Shown in pieces: positions 7,574 to 16,573 of a DNA stretch of 64,000 bases; the stretch's first letter is position 1; each line of letters starts with the position of its first letter. Origin of the DNA: Polyangiaceae bacterium (GTDB lineage: Bacteria > Myxococcota_A > Polyangia > Polyangiales > Polyangiaceae); contig JANXOF010000002.1 in the NCBI GenBank assembly GCA_025353725.1, positions 1 to 64,000 of the forward strand, in the 5' to 3' direction. A model generated the notes under the pieces. That model had not been told where the DNA came from. It worked only from the letters and a program-made list of their open reading frames with translations, and did no database searches. Both the position numbers and the translations under genes were made by a program.

Positions 7574-8950
7574 CTACCGAGCGACTGGAAGCGCGGGTTC
7601 CGTACGGCCCCACACGTTGTCTTCGTCGTAGAGGACGACCGCGCGTTGCTCCTCGTTGACCGTGCTCAAAATATCTTTGTATGACTGCGACGCTCCCGCG
7701 AGAGCGGTGACGAACGAGAGCGTGACCGCAGGGATTTCCTGCGCTGGCGCGGGCATTGCGTTGACGACAAGGTCGAAAAAACCGGCTGGGCGAGTTGAAC
7801 CGGCGTTCACGCGAAGGTGCGCGTCGCGCAGCTCGGGGGCTTCATAAGCAAAGCTGTCGCACGCGTTCAGTACGAAGAGTTGGTATTGATCGGCTGCGAA
7901 CTTACCCAATTTTGAAAAGCGCTCCACGTCACGTCCATACGAAGCATGGCCGCTGAAGATGACGAGATCCGCATGTTCGGTCGCGGCTTCGTATTTTTTC
8001 GTAAAGTCAGGCACCGAGGCGTCGGGGTTATCCAGGGATGCCAACAGGAACATCCGCGCCTCCATCGGGCCCTTTGGCGTGGTGAACGTGAGCACAAGCT
8101 CAGGGACCTGCACGTTGCTCGCGCGAACTTGCTGCGTAAGTTTGGCGGTGGTGAGCGTAGTTGGGTAAACGATCGTCGGCTGACCGAACGCGGCCGTCAT
8201 GTCACGAATGGTGCTGCCGTAGCTCTCTCTGCCGATATCGCCAAAAGCGCCCTCCACTTGCATGAAGAGACCCGTGTAAATAAACTTACCGTCTTTCCAT
8301 ACGGCATCATACTCGGGAAACGTCACCGGGCCTTCGGCTTGCGGAGTGAGTGTTGCGGTGACGCGCTGAATCGCGGATAGGTCAGTAGGCTTCGGCGCTT
8401 TCGTGAGCGGGCAAAAGAACGCCTCGGGCCGGTAATAATACCAAAAGCTGTCGATCGTCGGCTGGTCGCGTAAGTTGGAAACGCAATCGGTCTTGTAGTG
8501 CTCTACAAAGGTCGCGAGGAACGCCGTGTCGACTTGCGCCGGCAGGAGCAATTCTAGCGATGATGCCGCGTCGTTGTCGGGGCTATGGCCAAGCATAACG
8601 TCGAGTTCGGCCGCGTACCGGTACTGCGCAAGACCCGCTCCGGCCGCTCCCACCCGTACGACGCTTGTGACGGCGGTACGTCTGAGCGAGGGGGCGCCGT
8701 TGCGACCGTTCAAAAAGCCTACGGCGTACCGTAGTTGATCCCGCACCACAGCTTCGGCACGCGCACGAAAGTCAGGTTCATCGACGGCGGTGTCCGGACC
8801 GATGACCAGCGCGTCCGTGATCTTCGCCGCGACCCGCCGGGTATGGACCGAGACTACCTCGCTCCCGGTCTGGTCGATACCTCGCGTCGCCTCAGCGCAT
8901 CCTGCGGCCGCGACCCCGACCAACGCAAGGTATGAGATGTAGGACTTCAT
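7574..8950 (-). CDS. Lipoprotein with caspase/gingipain-like His-Cys motif (candidate clan CD peptidase)
   Basis: 458 residues. Signal peptide with lipobox AAAGC, Cys18. The N-terminal two thirds is unassigned. From about residue 325 the sequence reads ADLVIFSGHASYGRDVERF, then QLFVLNACDSFAY. A hydrophobic strand ending in a His (H335, SGHASYG) followed 29 residues later by a hydrophobic strand ending in a Cys (C364, NACDS) is the hallmark of clan CD cysteine peptidases (caspase, gingipain, CHAT). The following NAGSTRPAGFFDLVVN and AVTLSFVTALAG could match the later alpha/beta elements of that fold. A cell-surface protease or an inactive relative is inferred. It diverges from glnS across a 211-bp spacer and converges with the carboxylase gene. 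Confidence 0.65.
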   Translation of the reverse strand: MKSYISYLALVGVAAAGCAEATRGIDQTGSEVVSVHTRRVAAKITDALVIGPDTAVDEPDFRARAEAVVRDQLRYAVGFLNGRNGAPSLRRTAVTSVVRVGAAGAGLAQYRYAAELDVMLGHSPDNDAASSLELLLPAQVDTAFLATFVEHYKTDCVSNLRDQPTIDSFWYYYRPEAFFCPLTKAPKPTDLSAIQRVTATLTPQAEGPVTFPEYDAVWKDGKFIYTGLFMQVEGAFGDIGRESYGSTIRDMTAAFGQPTIVYPTTLTTAKLTQQVRASNVQVPELVLTFTTPKGPMEARMFLLASLDNPDASVPDFTKKYEAATEHADLVIFSGHASYGRDVERFSKLGKFAADQYQLFVLNACDSFAYEAPELRDAHLRVNAGSTRPAGFFDLVVNAMPAPAQEIPAVTLSFVTALAGASQSYKDILSTVNEEQRAVVLYDEDNVWGRTEPALPVAR

Positions 8951-8988
8951 CCGCTACGCTAGCGCTGGACCAACGAAGCGCCACCCTT

Positions 8989-9024
8989 CATTCGGCCCAT
9001 TCGGCTCATTCGGCTCATTCGGCA
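8989..9024. repeat. Four tandem 9-bp repeats, CATTCGGC(C/T/T/A)
   Basis: Four direct copies with period 9 lie between the divergent lipoprotein and glnS genes, CATTCGGC followed by C, T, T and A. They are outside both coding sequences. Either replication slippage or clustered regulator sites could explain them. Confidence 0.75.
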
Positions 9025-9161
9025 CCTGCGCGGCGCACCGCGTCGCATTGTCCCGTTGAAGCGCGTTTTGAACGTCTCGCGCGAGCCTCGCCGAGCCAAA
9101 GCCGATGCGGGTGCACCGAGTCTTCATCCGCGGGCCGAGAACCGGTAGACTACCTTTCCCT

Positions 9162-11477
9162 ATGAGTGAATTCCCCTCCGATTTCATCCGCGATTTGATT
9201 CGTTCGGATGTCGCCGCCGGAAAGTACGGCGGCAAGGTCGTCACGCGCTTTCCGCCGGAGCCCAACGGTCACCTCCACATCGGTCACGCCAAAGCCATTT
9301 GCGTGGACTTCGGCGTCGCGGCCGAGTTCAGCGGCCGCTGCCACCTGCGCATGGATGACACCAACCCGACCACCGAAGATGTGTCGTACGTGGAGGCCAT
9401 TAAGCGCGACGTAAAGTGGCTTGGCTTCGACTGGGGTGATCACCTCTATTACGCCTCCGACTACTTCGCGCGCTTCTACGGACTGGCCGAAAAGCTCGTC
9501 ACGCTCGGCCGGGCCTACGTGTGTGACCTTCCCGACAAAGAGTTCGGGGAGACTTACCGAGGTACGATCACGGAGTCCGGGAAGGCCAGCCCCTATCGTG
9601 CGCGCACGCCTGACGAGAACCTTGAGCTCTTGCGCCGAATGAGAGACGGCGAGTTCAAAGCCGGCGAACGGGTGCTGCGCGCGCGCATTGATATGTCGTC
9701 ACCCAACATGAAGCTCCGCGACCCGCCCCTCATGCGTATCAAGCACGCGCACCATTACCGAACAGGCGACACGTGGTGCCTCTACCCGCTCTATGACTTT
9801 GCCCATTGCCTGGAAGATTCGTTTGAGGGAGTCACGCACTCGCTTTGCACGACGGAGTTCGAGAGTGCACGCGAGCTTTACGATTGGGTACTACGCGCCA
9901 CCGAGGTGCCACACGTGCCCGAGCAGACGGAGTTCGCGCGCCTCAACGTAAGCTATACGGTATTGAGCAAGCGAAAGCTGCTTCAGCTTGTCGAGCAAAA
10001 TCGCGTCAACGGGTGGGACGATCCGCGGATGCCGACGCTTGCCGGATTTCGTCGTCGCGGAGTTACGCCGGACGCGATTCGCGCGTTTATCTCGAAAATA
10101 GGTGTCGCAAAAAACGTCTCAACGGTCGATGTCGCGCTGCTCGAATCGTGCATTCGGGAGGACCTCGACGGCCGTTCGCCCCGCGTGATGACGATCCTCG
10201 ACCCTGTCGAACTTGTCATCGAGTCGTTTCCCGAAAACGAGGTTCACGCGCTCGATGTTCCGTATTGGCCTTCAGGATCCGAAGCAGGGGAGGGCGTCCC
10301 CGCGTCGCGCCGCGGTAGTCGCGAAGTGCCTTTTTCGCGCCACCTCCTCGTGGAGCGCGACGACGTCGTCGAGGTTGCGCCGGCGGGTTGGAAGCGCCTC
10401 GCGCCCGGCCGCGAGGTACGCCTTCGGTACGGCTATATCGTGACGTGCACGCGCGTCGAATCAGAAAACGGTGTTTTGAAACGTGTATTTTGCACGCACA
10501 ATCCGGCCACGCGCGGCGGGAACGCGCCAACGGGTAAGCGCATTGAGGGAACGATTCACTGGGTGAGCGCGGCGCATGCAATAAGCGTTGAGGTGAGGGT
10601 CTACGATAGGCTCTTCAAAACCGAAAATCCGGGCGCTGACGTTGCGACGGATTGGCTCGACGAGTTGAACCCTCTCTCGCTCGAAGTCTTTCACGCCAGC
10701 GCCGAGCCCTGCCTAGCCACGGCCGTCGTCGATGACCGATTCCAGTTCGAGCGTGTCGGGTTCTTTTCTACCGATCCGGACTCGACGCCAGGCGCTCTCG
10801 TATTTAACCGAACCGTCCCTCTCAAAGATAGCTGGGCCAAAACCGTCGCAAAGGTATCGCCTCAAGCCTCCTTGCCTAGGGCTCCGGCCGAGCCTTCCGC
10901 AAAGCACGCGGTCTCGGCGCAGGCCGCGGAGTTGTCGCCGGAGGCTGCGGCGCTCGCGGCAACCTACGCGCTGACGGCCGACGAATCGCAAACCATTGCA
11001 CACGAGGCGGTGCTCAAGGCACTCTTCGAGGCGGCTGTCCGTTCCCCGACCGGACAAGCTCACGCGAAAGCAATTGCTCATGTGTTGGTGAACGATCTTA
11101 TCGGTGAAATGCGGGCAAAAAGGCTCGAGAGTGTGGCTTTTGACGGAAGCGCACTCGTCGAGCTCGCGGAGCTCAAAGCGGACGGAACCATCTCGACAAA
11201 GCAGGCTAAAGCGGTGCTTGTCGAAATGGTGGCGAGCGGAGCGTCGCCGCGCGCGATTGTGGAGGCCCACGGGATGAAGCAAATCGCAAACGCTGACGCG
11301 CTCGCGCCGGTCGTCGATGAGGTGCTCACCGCAAACGCCGACATGGTGGCGCGATACAAAGCCGGTAACGCCAATGTGCTCGGCGCACTTGTCGGCATGG
11401 TCATGAAACAGACAAAAGGACAAGGCAACCCCAAGATGGTGTCAGACCTTGTTCATCGAAAGCTCGCGGCTTCCTAA
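9162..11477 (+). CDS. glnS: Glutaminyl-tRNA synthetase fused to a YqeY/GatB-type C-terminal domain
   Basis: 771 residues from the ATG at 9162 (FPSDFIRDLI is the normal GlnRS start). Class I features: HIGH-type PPEPNGHLHIGHAKAI near residue 28 and KMSKS-like VLSKRKL near 268. Two beta-barrel anticodon-binding domains follow to about residue 565 (VFNRTVPLKD). A roughly 180-residue extension then shows the YqeY/GatB tail signature: DLIGEMRAKRL, DGTISTKQAKAVLVEMV, GMKQIANADAL, YKAGNANVLGALVGMVMKQTKGQGNP. The enzyme charges tRNA-Gln directly; the tail probably strengthens tRNA binding, as in Deinococcus GlnRS. Direct GlnRS charging in a bacterium suggests acquisition from the eukaryotic-like GlnRS lineage, as in gammaproteobacteria. 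Confidence 0.95.
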   Translation: MSEFPSDFIRDLIRSDVAAGKYGGKVVTRFPPEPNGHLHIGHAKAICVDFGVAAEFSGRCHLRMDDTNPTTEDVSYVEAIKRDVKWLGFDWGDHLYYASDYFARFYGLAEKLVTLGRAYVCDLPDKEFGETYRGTITESGKASPYRARTPDENLELLRRMRDGEFKAGERVLRARIDMSSPNMKLRDPPLMRIKHAHHYRTGDTWCLYPLYDFAHCLEDSFEGVTHSLCTTEFESARELYDWVLRATEVPHVPEQTEFARLNVSYTVLSKRKLLQLVEQNRVNGWDDPRMPTLAGFRRRGVTPDAIRAFISKIGVAKNVSTVDVALLESCIREDLDGRSPRVMTILDPVELVIESFPENEVHALDVPYWPSGSEAGEGVPASRRGSREVPFSRHLLVERDDVVEVAPAGWKRLAPGREVRLRYGYIVTCTRVESENGVLKRVFCTHNPATRGGNAPTGKRIEGTIHWVSAAHAISVEVRVYDRLFKTENPGADVATDWLDELNPLSLEVFHASAEPCLATAVVDDRFQFERVGFFSTDPDSTPGALVFNRTVPLKDSWAKTVAKVSPQASLPRAPAEPSAKHAVSAQAAELSPEAAALAATYALTADESQTIAHEAVLKALFEAAVRSPTGQAHAKAIAHVLVNDLIGEMRAKRLESVAFDGSALVELAELKADGTISTKQAKAVLVEMVASGASPRAIVEAHGMKQIANADALAPVVDEVLTANADMVARYKAGNANVLGALVGMVMKQTKGQGNPKMVSDLVHRKLAAS

Positions 11478-11484
11478 CCCGCCG

Positions 11485-11976
11485 ATGACGACGGAGCATG
11501 CCGAGACGATATCCGCCCTCCGCGCGCGTGCGGAAGGGCAGCGTTCCCACCCGCAACGAACGGTCGAGTGGCTTACGGGGCGGATTGGTCGGCCCATGAC
11601 CATTGGCATACTCCTGACGATGATAGCGCTATGGATCGCATGGAACTGCGTGCAGGTTGCGAGGGGTCTGACACCTCTCGACCCGCCACCGTTCTTCTGG
11701 CTACAGGGGGCCGTCGCGCTCTATGCGGCGCTTATCAGCACGTTTGTTCTTGCGACGCAGAATCGCGAAAAGCGACACGACGAACAACGGTCGTACCTTG
11801 AACTGCAAATCAACCTCCGTGCGGAAGAAAAAACAGCAAAGATTATCGCACTCATCGAGGAGTTGCGGCGTGACATGCCCACGGTGCACAATCGCATCGA
11901 TAAAGACGCCAACGCGATGCAGCTTCCCGTCGATACGGCGAGTATCTTGAAATCCATCGAGGAAAACCTTGGATAA
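11485..11976 (+). CDS. DUF1003 membrane protein
   Basis: 163 residues from the ATG at 11485, 8 bases after the glnS stop. Two transmembrane helices (about 38-55 GILLTMIALWIAWNCVQV, and 68-87 LQGAVALYAALISTFVLATQ) are followed by the DUF1003 hallmark NREKRHDEQRSYLELQINLRAEEKTAKIIALIEEL, with a soluble helical tail. DUF1003 proteins are small integral membrane proteins of unknown function. Probably co-transcribed with glnS. Confidence 0.88.
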   Translation: MTTEHAETISALRARAEGQRSHPQRTVEWLTGRIGRPMTIGILLTMIALWIAWNCVQVARGLTPLDPPPFFWLQGAVALYAALISTFVLATQNREKRHDEQRSYLELQINLRAEEKTAKIIALIEELRRDMPTVHNRIDKDANAMQLPVDTASILKSIEENLG

Positions 11977-12215
11977 GCGAATCTGCGTAGTAGCTTTCGT
12001 TGCAGCCTTAGCCGCTTTGGTAGACCGAATACGCGCTCAACGTGGCTGCCGCCCGATACGGTGTAGGCACGTTTAGCGGAGTGCAATGGCGGCTATTCAC
12101 CTCTGCTCGGGGGTCGTGAGTGTCACTCTCGTATCGGTCTCGGTGAATCGATAACGAGCCGAAAGGCCTTTGGCTTCGCCCTACTCGCGGCGGGCATGGT
12201 GCTCCTCCTTCAGCG

Positions 12216-12240
12216 CGATTCGCACGGCTAGCGCGAATCG
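12216..12240. terminator. Perfect 8-bp inverted repeat, possible terminator
   Basis: CGATTCGC, a 9-nt loop, then GCGAATCG. It lies mid-way between the convergent DUF1003 and htpG genes. No T-run follows, so a Rho-independent mechanism is not supported; it may be an mRNA end-stabilising hairpin. Confidence 0.35.
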
Positions 12241-12351
12241 TTCGAGGCAGGAGCGACCAGTTCCACGCGACAACGAGCGGTTCGCTCTAATCTTTGAAGA
12301 GGTAGGCTACCGGGACGACATGGGACGCGGTAACCGCACAGTAAGCGATGA

Positions 12352-12406
12352 ACCCAAGGTCCGTTGCGAGCCTGAGCGGGCGTAGCGCGGGCATTGAACC
12401 TTGGGT
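12352..12406 (-). terminator. Inverted repeat after htpG, weak terminator candidate
   Basis: ACCCAAGGT and ACCTTGGGT are 9-bp perfect arms separated by 37 bases. The repeat begins 6 bases beyond the htpG stop codon. The loop is long and no U-tract is present. Confidence 0.3.
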
Positions 12407-12412
12407 AGCAGG

Positions 12413-14308
12413 TTACGCGTTGCCGATGGCGAGCGTGAGTAACGACGTGACGCGTTTCGCGAAGCCGTTGGGGTCTTCGAGTGGGCTGCCCTCGGCGAGC
12501 AGCGACTGCTCGTAGAGAACGAACAGGAAGTCGTCGAGACGCGGGTCACTCGGGTTTTCAGCGGCTATCGCCGCAAGTCGACGAACGGCGGGATGCTCGG
12601 GATTTAGCTCGAAATCGCGACGGCCGCGCGTCACGTCCTTGCCTCCCTTGCGAATGAGCTCTTCGAGGTGCGCCGGCATCGCGCCTTGAGCGAGCACGAG
12701 GCACGCCGGCGAATCGACGAGGCGAGTCGACGTCCGCACGTCGCGAACTTTGCCATCCAGGATGCGCTTCGCGACGACCATGAGTGCCTCTAGACCGTTG
12801 GCGCCATCGGTTGCGTCTTTCGGCTTTTCCTCTGAAGCGGGCAGAGTGACATCTCCGCGCATCGCGTTGACGAGCTTCTTCCCTCCGAATTCTGCGATAG
12901 CCTCGGCGGACCACGTGTCGACGGGATCGGTCATCAGGAGGACTTCGTACCCGCGCGCGCGGAGCGCCTCGAGGTAGGGAGAACCGAGGAGCGTTTCGCG
13001 GGACTCCCCCGTCACATAGTAGATCGCATCTTGGCCTTCCTTCATGCGCGCGACGTACTGGTCGAGGGACACTCGATCGTTCGCCTCGCTCGCCGCGACG
13101 CCGCTGCCGGTTGCCGTGCTCGACCAACGAGTGAGTTTTGCGAGGCGCGGTCGCCACTCGTCGTCGACCACAAGACCCTCCTTTAAAATGCGCCCAAAGG
13201 CCGTCCAAAAGGCTGCGTACGTCTCGGGCTTGTCGGCGTCGTTGGCGAGTTCGTCAAGCAGGTCGACCACCTTCCGTGTCACAGCCTTTTTAATCGTGCG
13301 AAGGGTCGATGATTCCTGAAGAATTTCGCGTGACACGTTGAGCGGTAGGTCGTCTGAGTCAACGAGTCCACGCACGAAGCGGAGCCACTGCGGGAGTACG
13401 GCATCGCAGTCCTCGATGACGAGCACGCGTTTCACGAAGAGGCGCACGCCGCGCGTGGCTCGCGGGTCGTCGAGGTCGAACGGCGCGGCTTTGGGGAGCC
13501 AAAGCAGCCCGACGAACTCCACATTTCCTTCGGCGCGAAAGTGCGCGCGCGCGAGCGGCGCCTCGAAATCATGCGTGAGGTGGTGATAGAGCTCGTCGTA
13601 CTGCGCGTCTGTCACCTCGGCTTTTGGTCGTTGCCATAGTGCCGCACCTTTGTTGATTCGCTCGCGTTTCGTCTCTCCTCCGTCCATCGTCTCGAGCTCG
13701 ATCGGATAACCCAGATAATCTGAATAGCGACGGACGAGATCGCGTAGCGCATAGGGTTCGAGGAACGACTTGTGCTCCTCTTTTAGGTGTAACTCCAGGC
13801 TCGTGCCACGCGCCGCGCGATCGGCGGGCTCGACCGCGAAGGTGTCTTTTCCGTCGGATACCCAGCGGAACGCGTGGTCGCTTCCGGCGGCTCGCGAAAT
13901 CACCTCGACGCGGTCCGCGACGAGGTACGCGCTATAGAAACCTACGCCGAATTGTCCGATGATGGAGACGTCTTTCCGGGCGCTCTCCTCGAGCTTCGCC
14001 AGAAAGGCCTGAGAGCCCGAACGAGCTACAGTACCGAGGTTTTCGATAAGTTCCGACTCCGTCATTCCCACGCCCGTATCTTCGATGACGAGCACGCCGC
14101 GCTCCTTATCCGGTCGGAGGCGAATGAGAAGTTCAGAGCTGCCTTCAAGCAGCGCAGGCTCCGTAATCGCGCGAAAGCGCAACTTGTCGAGTGCGTCAGA
14201 GGCGTTTGACACCAACTCGCGTAGGAAGATTTCTTTATTCGAGTAAAGCGAGTTGATGACAAGAGAGAGGACGCGGCCGACCTCGGCTTGGAAGTGATGC
14301 TCGGTCAT
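12413..14308 (-). CDS. htpG: Molecular chaperone HtpG (Hsp90)
   Basis: 631 residues starting at the ATG at 14308 ([20 protein letters not shown]). All Hsp90 hallmarks are present: GHKL ATPase ([59 protein letters not shown]), the middle domain with LFVKRVLV and ISREI-like [19 protein letters not shown], and a C-terminal dimerisation domain. The usual bacterial length is about 620-630. It folds clients in the cytoplasm under stress. It stands alone, 160 bases downstream of the HARE-HTH gene on the same strand. Confidence 0.96.
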
Positions 14309-14468
14309 AAGGCATCGGCGATACCTATTCCGAGGCTCGCGCGCAACCCTCATTGAATGGAACCACGTCAACGCCGTTGCGTTCCGGTCTTCGAGCTGCG
14401 CGCGCGACAACGGCTACTCGCGCCTCACGGCATGAGGTCGCGAGTCGTCGTCGTTCCAATGGCGCGGG

Positions 14469-16151
14469 TTAGCCTCTTAAGGCTTCGAAGAGATCGACGT
14501 CTGGAATCGCGGTCGTGAGCCGCGTGCGCACCACTGCGACATCGTTGTCCTCGAGCAGCTTGCATACCGCAATGCCGTCAAACAGGGCGATGGGAGACGC
14601 CGGAGCAGCGGCCTCTTCGCGCGCGCCGCTAAGAATTTGCCCCGTGGTGATAAGCCATCCCGCGGAGGCCGAGCCGTAGTGGTGAAGCGCACCGCGCAAG
14701 TCGCTTACGCGCTCCCGCCCGACTTCGCGACCGTCCTTCCGAATGACGATGGCCGTGCGGACTTCGTCTAACCCCGTCTTATGGAGTGCGGCGAAGTGCG
14801 ATTCGCCCCCCGCAGCCCCAGCCCGACGTACCGCACGCAGGCTCGACATACCGACGCGTTCGAGCCCTAGAAGAACGAGTTCAAGCAGCGCATGACCCGG
14901 AAGCTCTTGCACCTTGCGTAGCATCGCGCGTCTCGAGGCCTCGCGGTAACGCTCCACAGCTGCCATAGCGTCGAGCTCGAGGCGTACCAATTCGGAACTG
15001 AGAAACCAGTCCGTAAGCGCGATACGTGTACCTTGCCCGCTTTGAGCGACTCGGAACCGTGGGCGTTGACCTGTTGCGCTGCGCCTCAAGTTGTCCGCGC
15101 GAAGCGAAGCCATGAGCTGTGCAGTCGCGAGTGCCGTATCTCGGTTCTCGGCTCCAAGTCGGCCGCGCCGGAAGAGCGCGTCGACAATCGAGCGGACTTG
15201 GACGGGGCCTTGCTGGCGGTCGAAGCCGCTTAGGATCATGACCGTGGCGTCGGCGAGCTCGCGGCCCGATAAGTCTTCGCCTTCCCCTGGGGCAATCTCG
15301 ATACCCGTGGGCCCACCACCCGCCATGATTTGATGGCGTTCGCGGACCATCGGCCGAGGCGATGGCGCGAGCGAATCGCGAACGTCGCGCGGGTCCTTTG
15401 AGGCGTTTGAGGCGTCGGCTTGAAAGTCGTTGTCGGTCGACGCCGAAACGCGAGCTTCGCCGCCGGCCACGTCGGGGCTTGCGTCGTCGCGCGCCGGCGT
15501 GCCGCGCTCATCGGGGCTTCCGTCACGCCCGCCTCGCCGGCGACGCCGACGACGCCGACGACGGCCACCTTCACCAGCCTCGCCGGCCGCGGTTGCCGGT
15601 CCGCTGGTACCTCCGCGAGTTGCGTCGCCCGCACTGCTTGATCCTGAAAGGATCGGCTGATCGTCGTCGTCTTCTTCGTCAAAGAGTTCGGCACCGCTCG
15701 CGGCAAGGTCGGCGCGAAGGGCATCCTCGCCCGACACCAAGAGCGGCTCGTCGTCGTCGTCCTCGTCGTCGCGATGGGACGCGACGGGCGGCGCTCGTCG
15801 AGCGGAGGTCGCAGCCTCCACCTCGAGCGCGTTCACCTCTGTGCCGTCGGCGTCGTCGTCGTCCGCGTCTGACGCGACATCGTCGCTTGAATCGCCCGCC
15901 GTGGCGCCGCGCTTCTTCTTCTTCCCATCCCACTCCCGAAGCGCGAATACGCCTGGTTTGACGCGGATGATGGCGTTCCCTTTCTCATCCTTCTTGAGCA
16001 TGGCGGCGAGGCGGGCACCCATGGTGACCTCCGGACTCTTGCCAACGTGGCTGAGAAGGTTTTTCTCGATGGCTAGCTCCGTAATCTCCTTATAATGGAG
16101 GGCTTTGCCGGCGATGCGCAGCACTTCGGCCGCGGCTTCGGTGAATGTCAT
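14469..16151 (-). CDS. HARE-HTH domain protein with charged linker and Mrr-like C-terminal domain
   Basis: 560 residues in three parts. Residues 1-75 (FTEAAAEVLRIAGKALHYKEITELAIEKNLL, IRVKPGVFAL) match the HARE-HTH fold first seen in RNA polymerase delta subunit and in chromatin proteins. Residues about 80-260 are low-complexity: Asp-rich tracts, then a run of ten Arg (GEGGRRRRRRR...) and further disordered sequence. The last 160 residues look like a Mrr-type restriction-endonuclease fold (LLELVLLGLERVGMSSL; LDEVRTAIVIRKDGREVG; LRGALHHYGSASAGWLITTG; IALFDGIAVCKLLEDNDV). The catalytic QxK is replaced by IRK, so nuclease activity is doubtful. A DNA-binding or modification-reading role is inferred. 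Confidence 0.7.
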   Translation of the reverse strand: MTFTEAAAEVLRIAGKALHYKEITELAIEKNLLSHVGKSPEVTMGARLAAMLKKDEKGNAIIRVKPGVFALREWDGKKKKRGATAGDSSDDVASDADDDDADGTEVNALEVEAATSARRAPPVASHRDDEDDDDEPLLVSGEDALRADLAASGAELFDEEDDDDQPILSGSSSAGDATRGGTSGPATAAGEAGEGGRRRRRRRRRRGGRDGSPDERGTPARDDASPDVAGGEARVSASTDNDFQADASNASKDPRDVRDSLAPSPRPMVRERHQIMAGGGPTGIEIAPGEGEDLSGRELADATVMILSGFDRQQGPVQVRSIVDALFRRGRLGAENRDTALATAQLMASLRADNLRRSATGQRPRFRVAQSGQGTRIALTDWFLSSELVRLELDAMAAVERYREASRRAMLRKVQELPGHALLELVLLGLERVGMSSLRAVRRAGAAGGESHFAALHKTGLDEVRTAIVIRKDGREVGRERVSDLRGALHHYGSASAGWLITTGQILSGAREEAAAPASPIALFDGIAVCKLLEDNDVAVVRTRLTTAIPDVDLFEALRG

Positions 16152-16573
16152 GTCAATTGCCTGATTTGGAGTGCCTGCGTCTGGCGTGTGGCGTCCAACT
16201 GGCCAGACCCTGCTTTTTCAGCAGCCGTCCGCCAAGGGAAACGCGATGCGCATCGAGGCAACACTCTTGACTGTGGTTGTCCTTCAAGTTTCAGCGGCCA
16301 ATCGCCCGACGCACACAAATGTGCGTACGCGCCCAAAGACCCAACCGAAGCTCGCAGACCTGTGCGTAACCCGAAGTGGTGAGCCCGTCAAACAGGATTC
16401 TTTCGATGTCCGAGGTGCAACGGCAAATTCGGAGTTGACTCCGTCCGCGCTGTGTAAGCCCTGGAGCCTAGTTCACGATCCATGTCCTTTCATGCAGGCG
16501 TGAGTCCCTCTACACTCGCTTCAACTCGACGGTCGTTGAAGCGCTGAGATGCTAGGAGTAGCCGGGGGCCGGA
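16152..16573. other. Divergent intergenic region between HARE-HTH and Fur-family genes
   Basis: 422 bases with no ORF I can support. The rightmost part contains a 9-bp inverted repeat upstream of the Fur-family gene. Promoters for both divergent genes must lie here. Confidence 0.5.
16517..16543. promoter_or_regulatory. 9-bp inverted repeat upstream of the Fur-family gene
   Basis: CGCTTCAAC, a 9-nt spacer, then GTTGAAGCG, ending 30 bases before the GTG start. It could be an autoregulatory operator, or an mRNA leader hairpin. It does not match a classical Fur box or PerR box, so this is a weak inference. Confidence 0.35.

Larger units (their letters stand above)
11977..12412. other. Convergent intergenic region with two inverted repeats, no gene
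   Basis: 436 bases between DUF1003 and HtpG stop codons. I see no credible coding frame. It holds two inverted repeats (12216-12240 and 12352-12406) that could end transcription from either side. Confidence 0.6.

Noticed and set aside
7744-7759. Sequence resembling a sigma-54 -24/-12 element (TGGC...TTGC)
   Set aside because: It is inside a coding sequence in the wrong context and no gene starts downstream in that direction.
16171-16503. 110-codon plus-strand frame before the Fur-family gene, with a hydrophobic start
   Set aside because: No ribosome binding site or family resemblance; it would need independent support.
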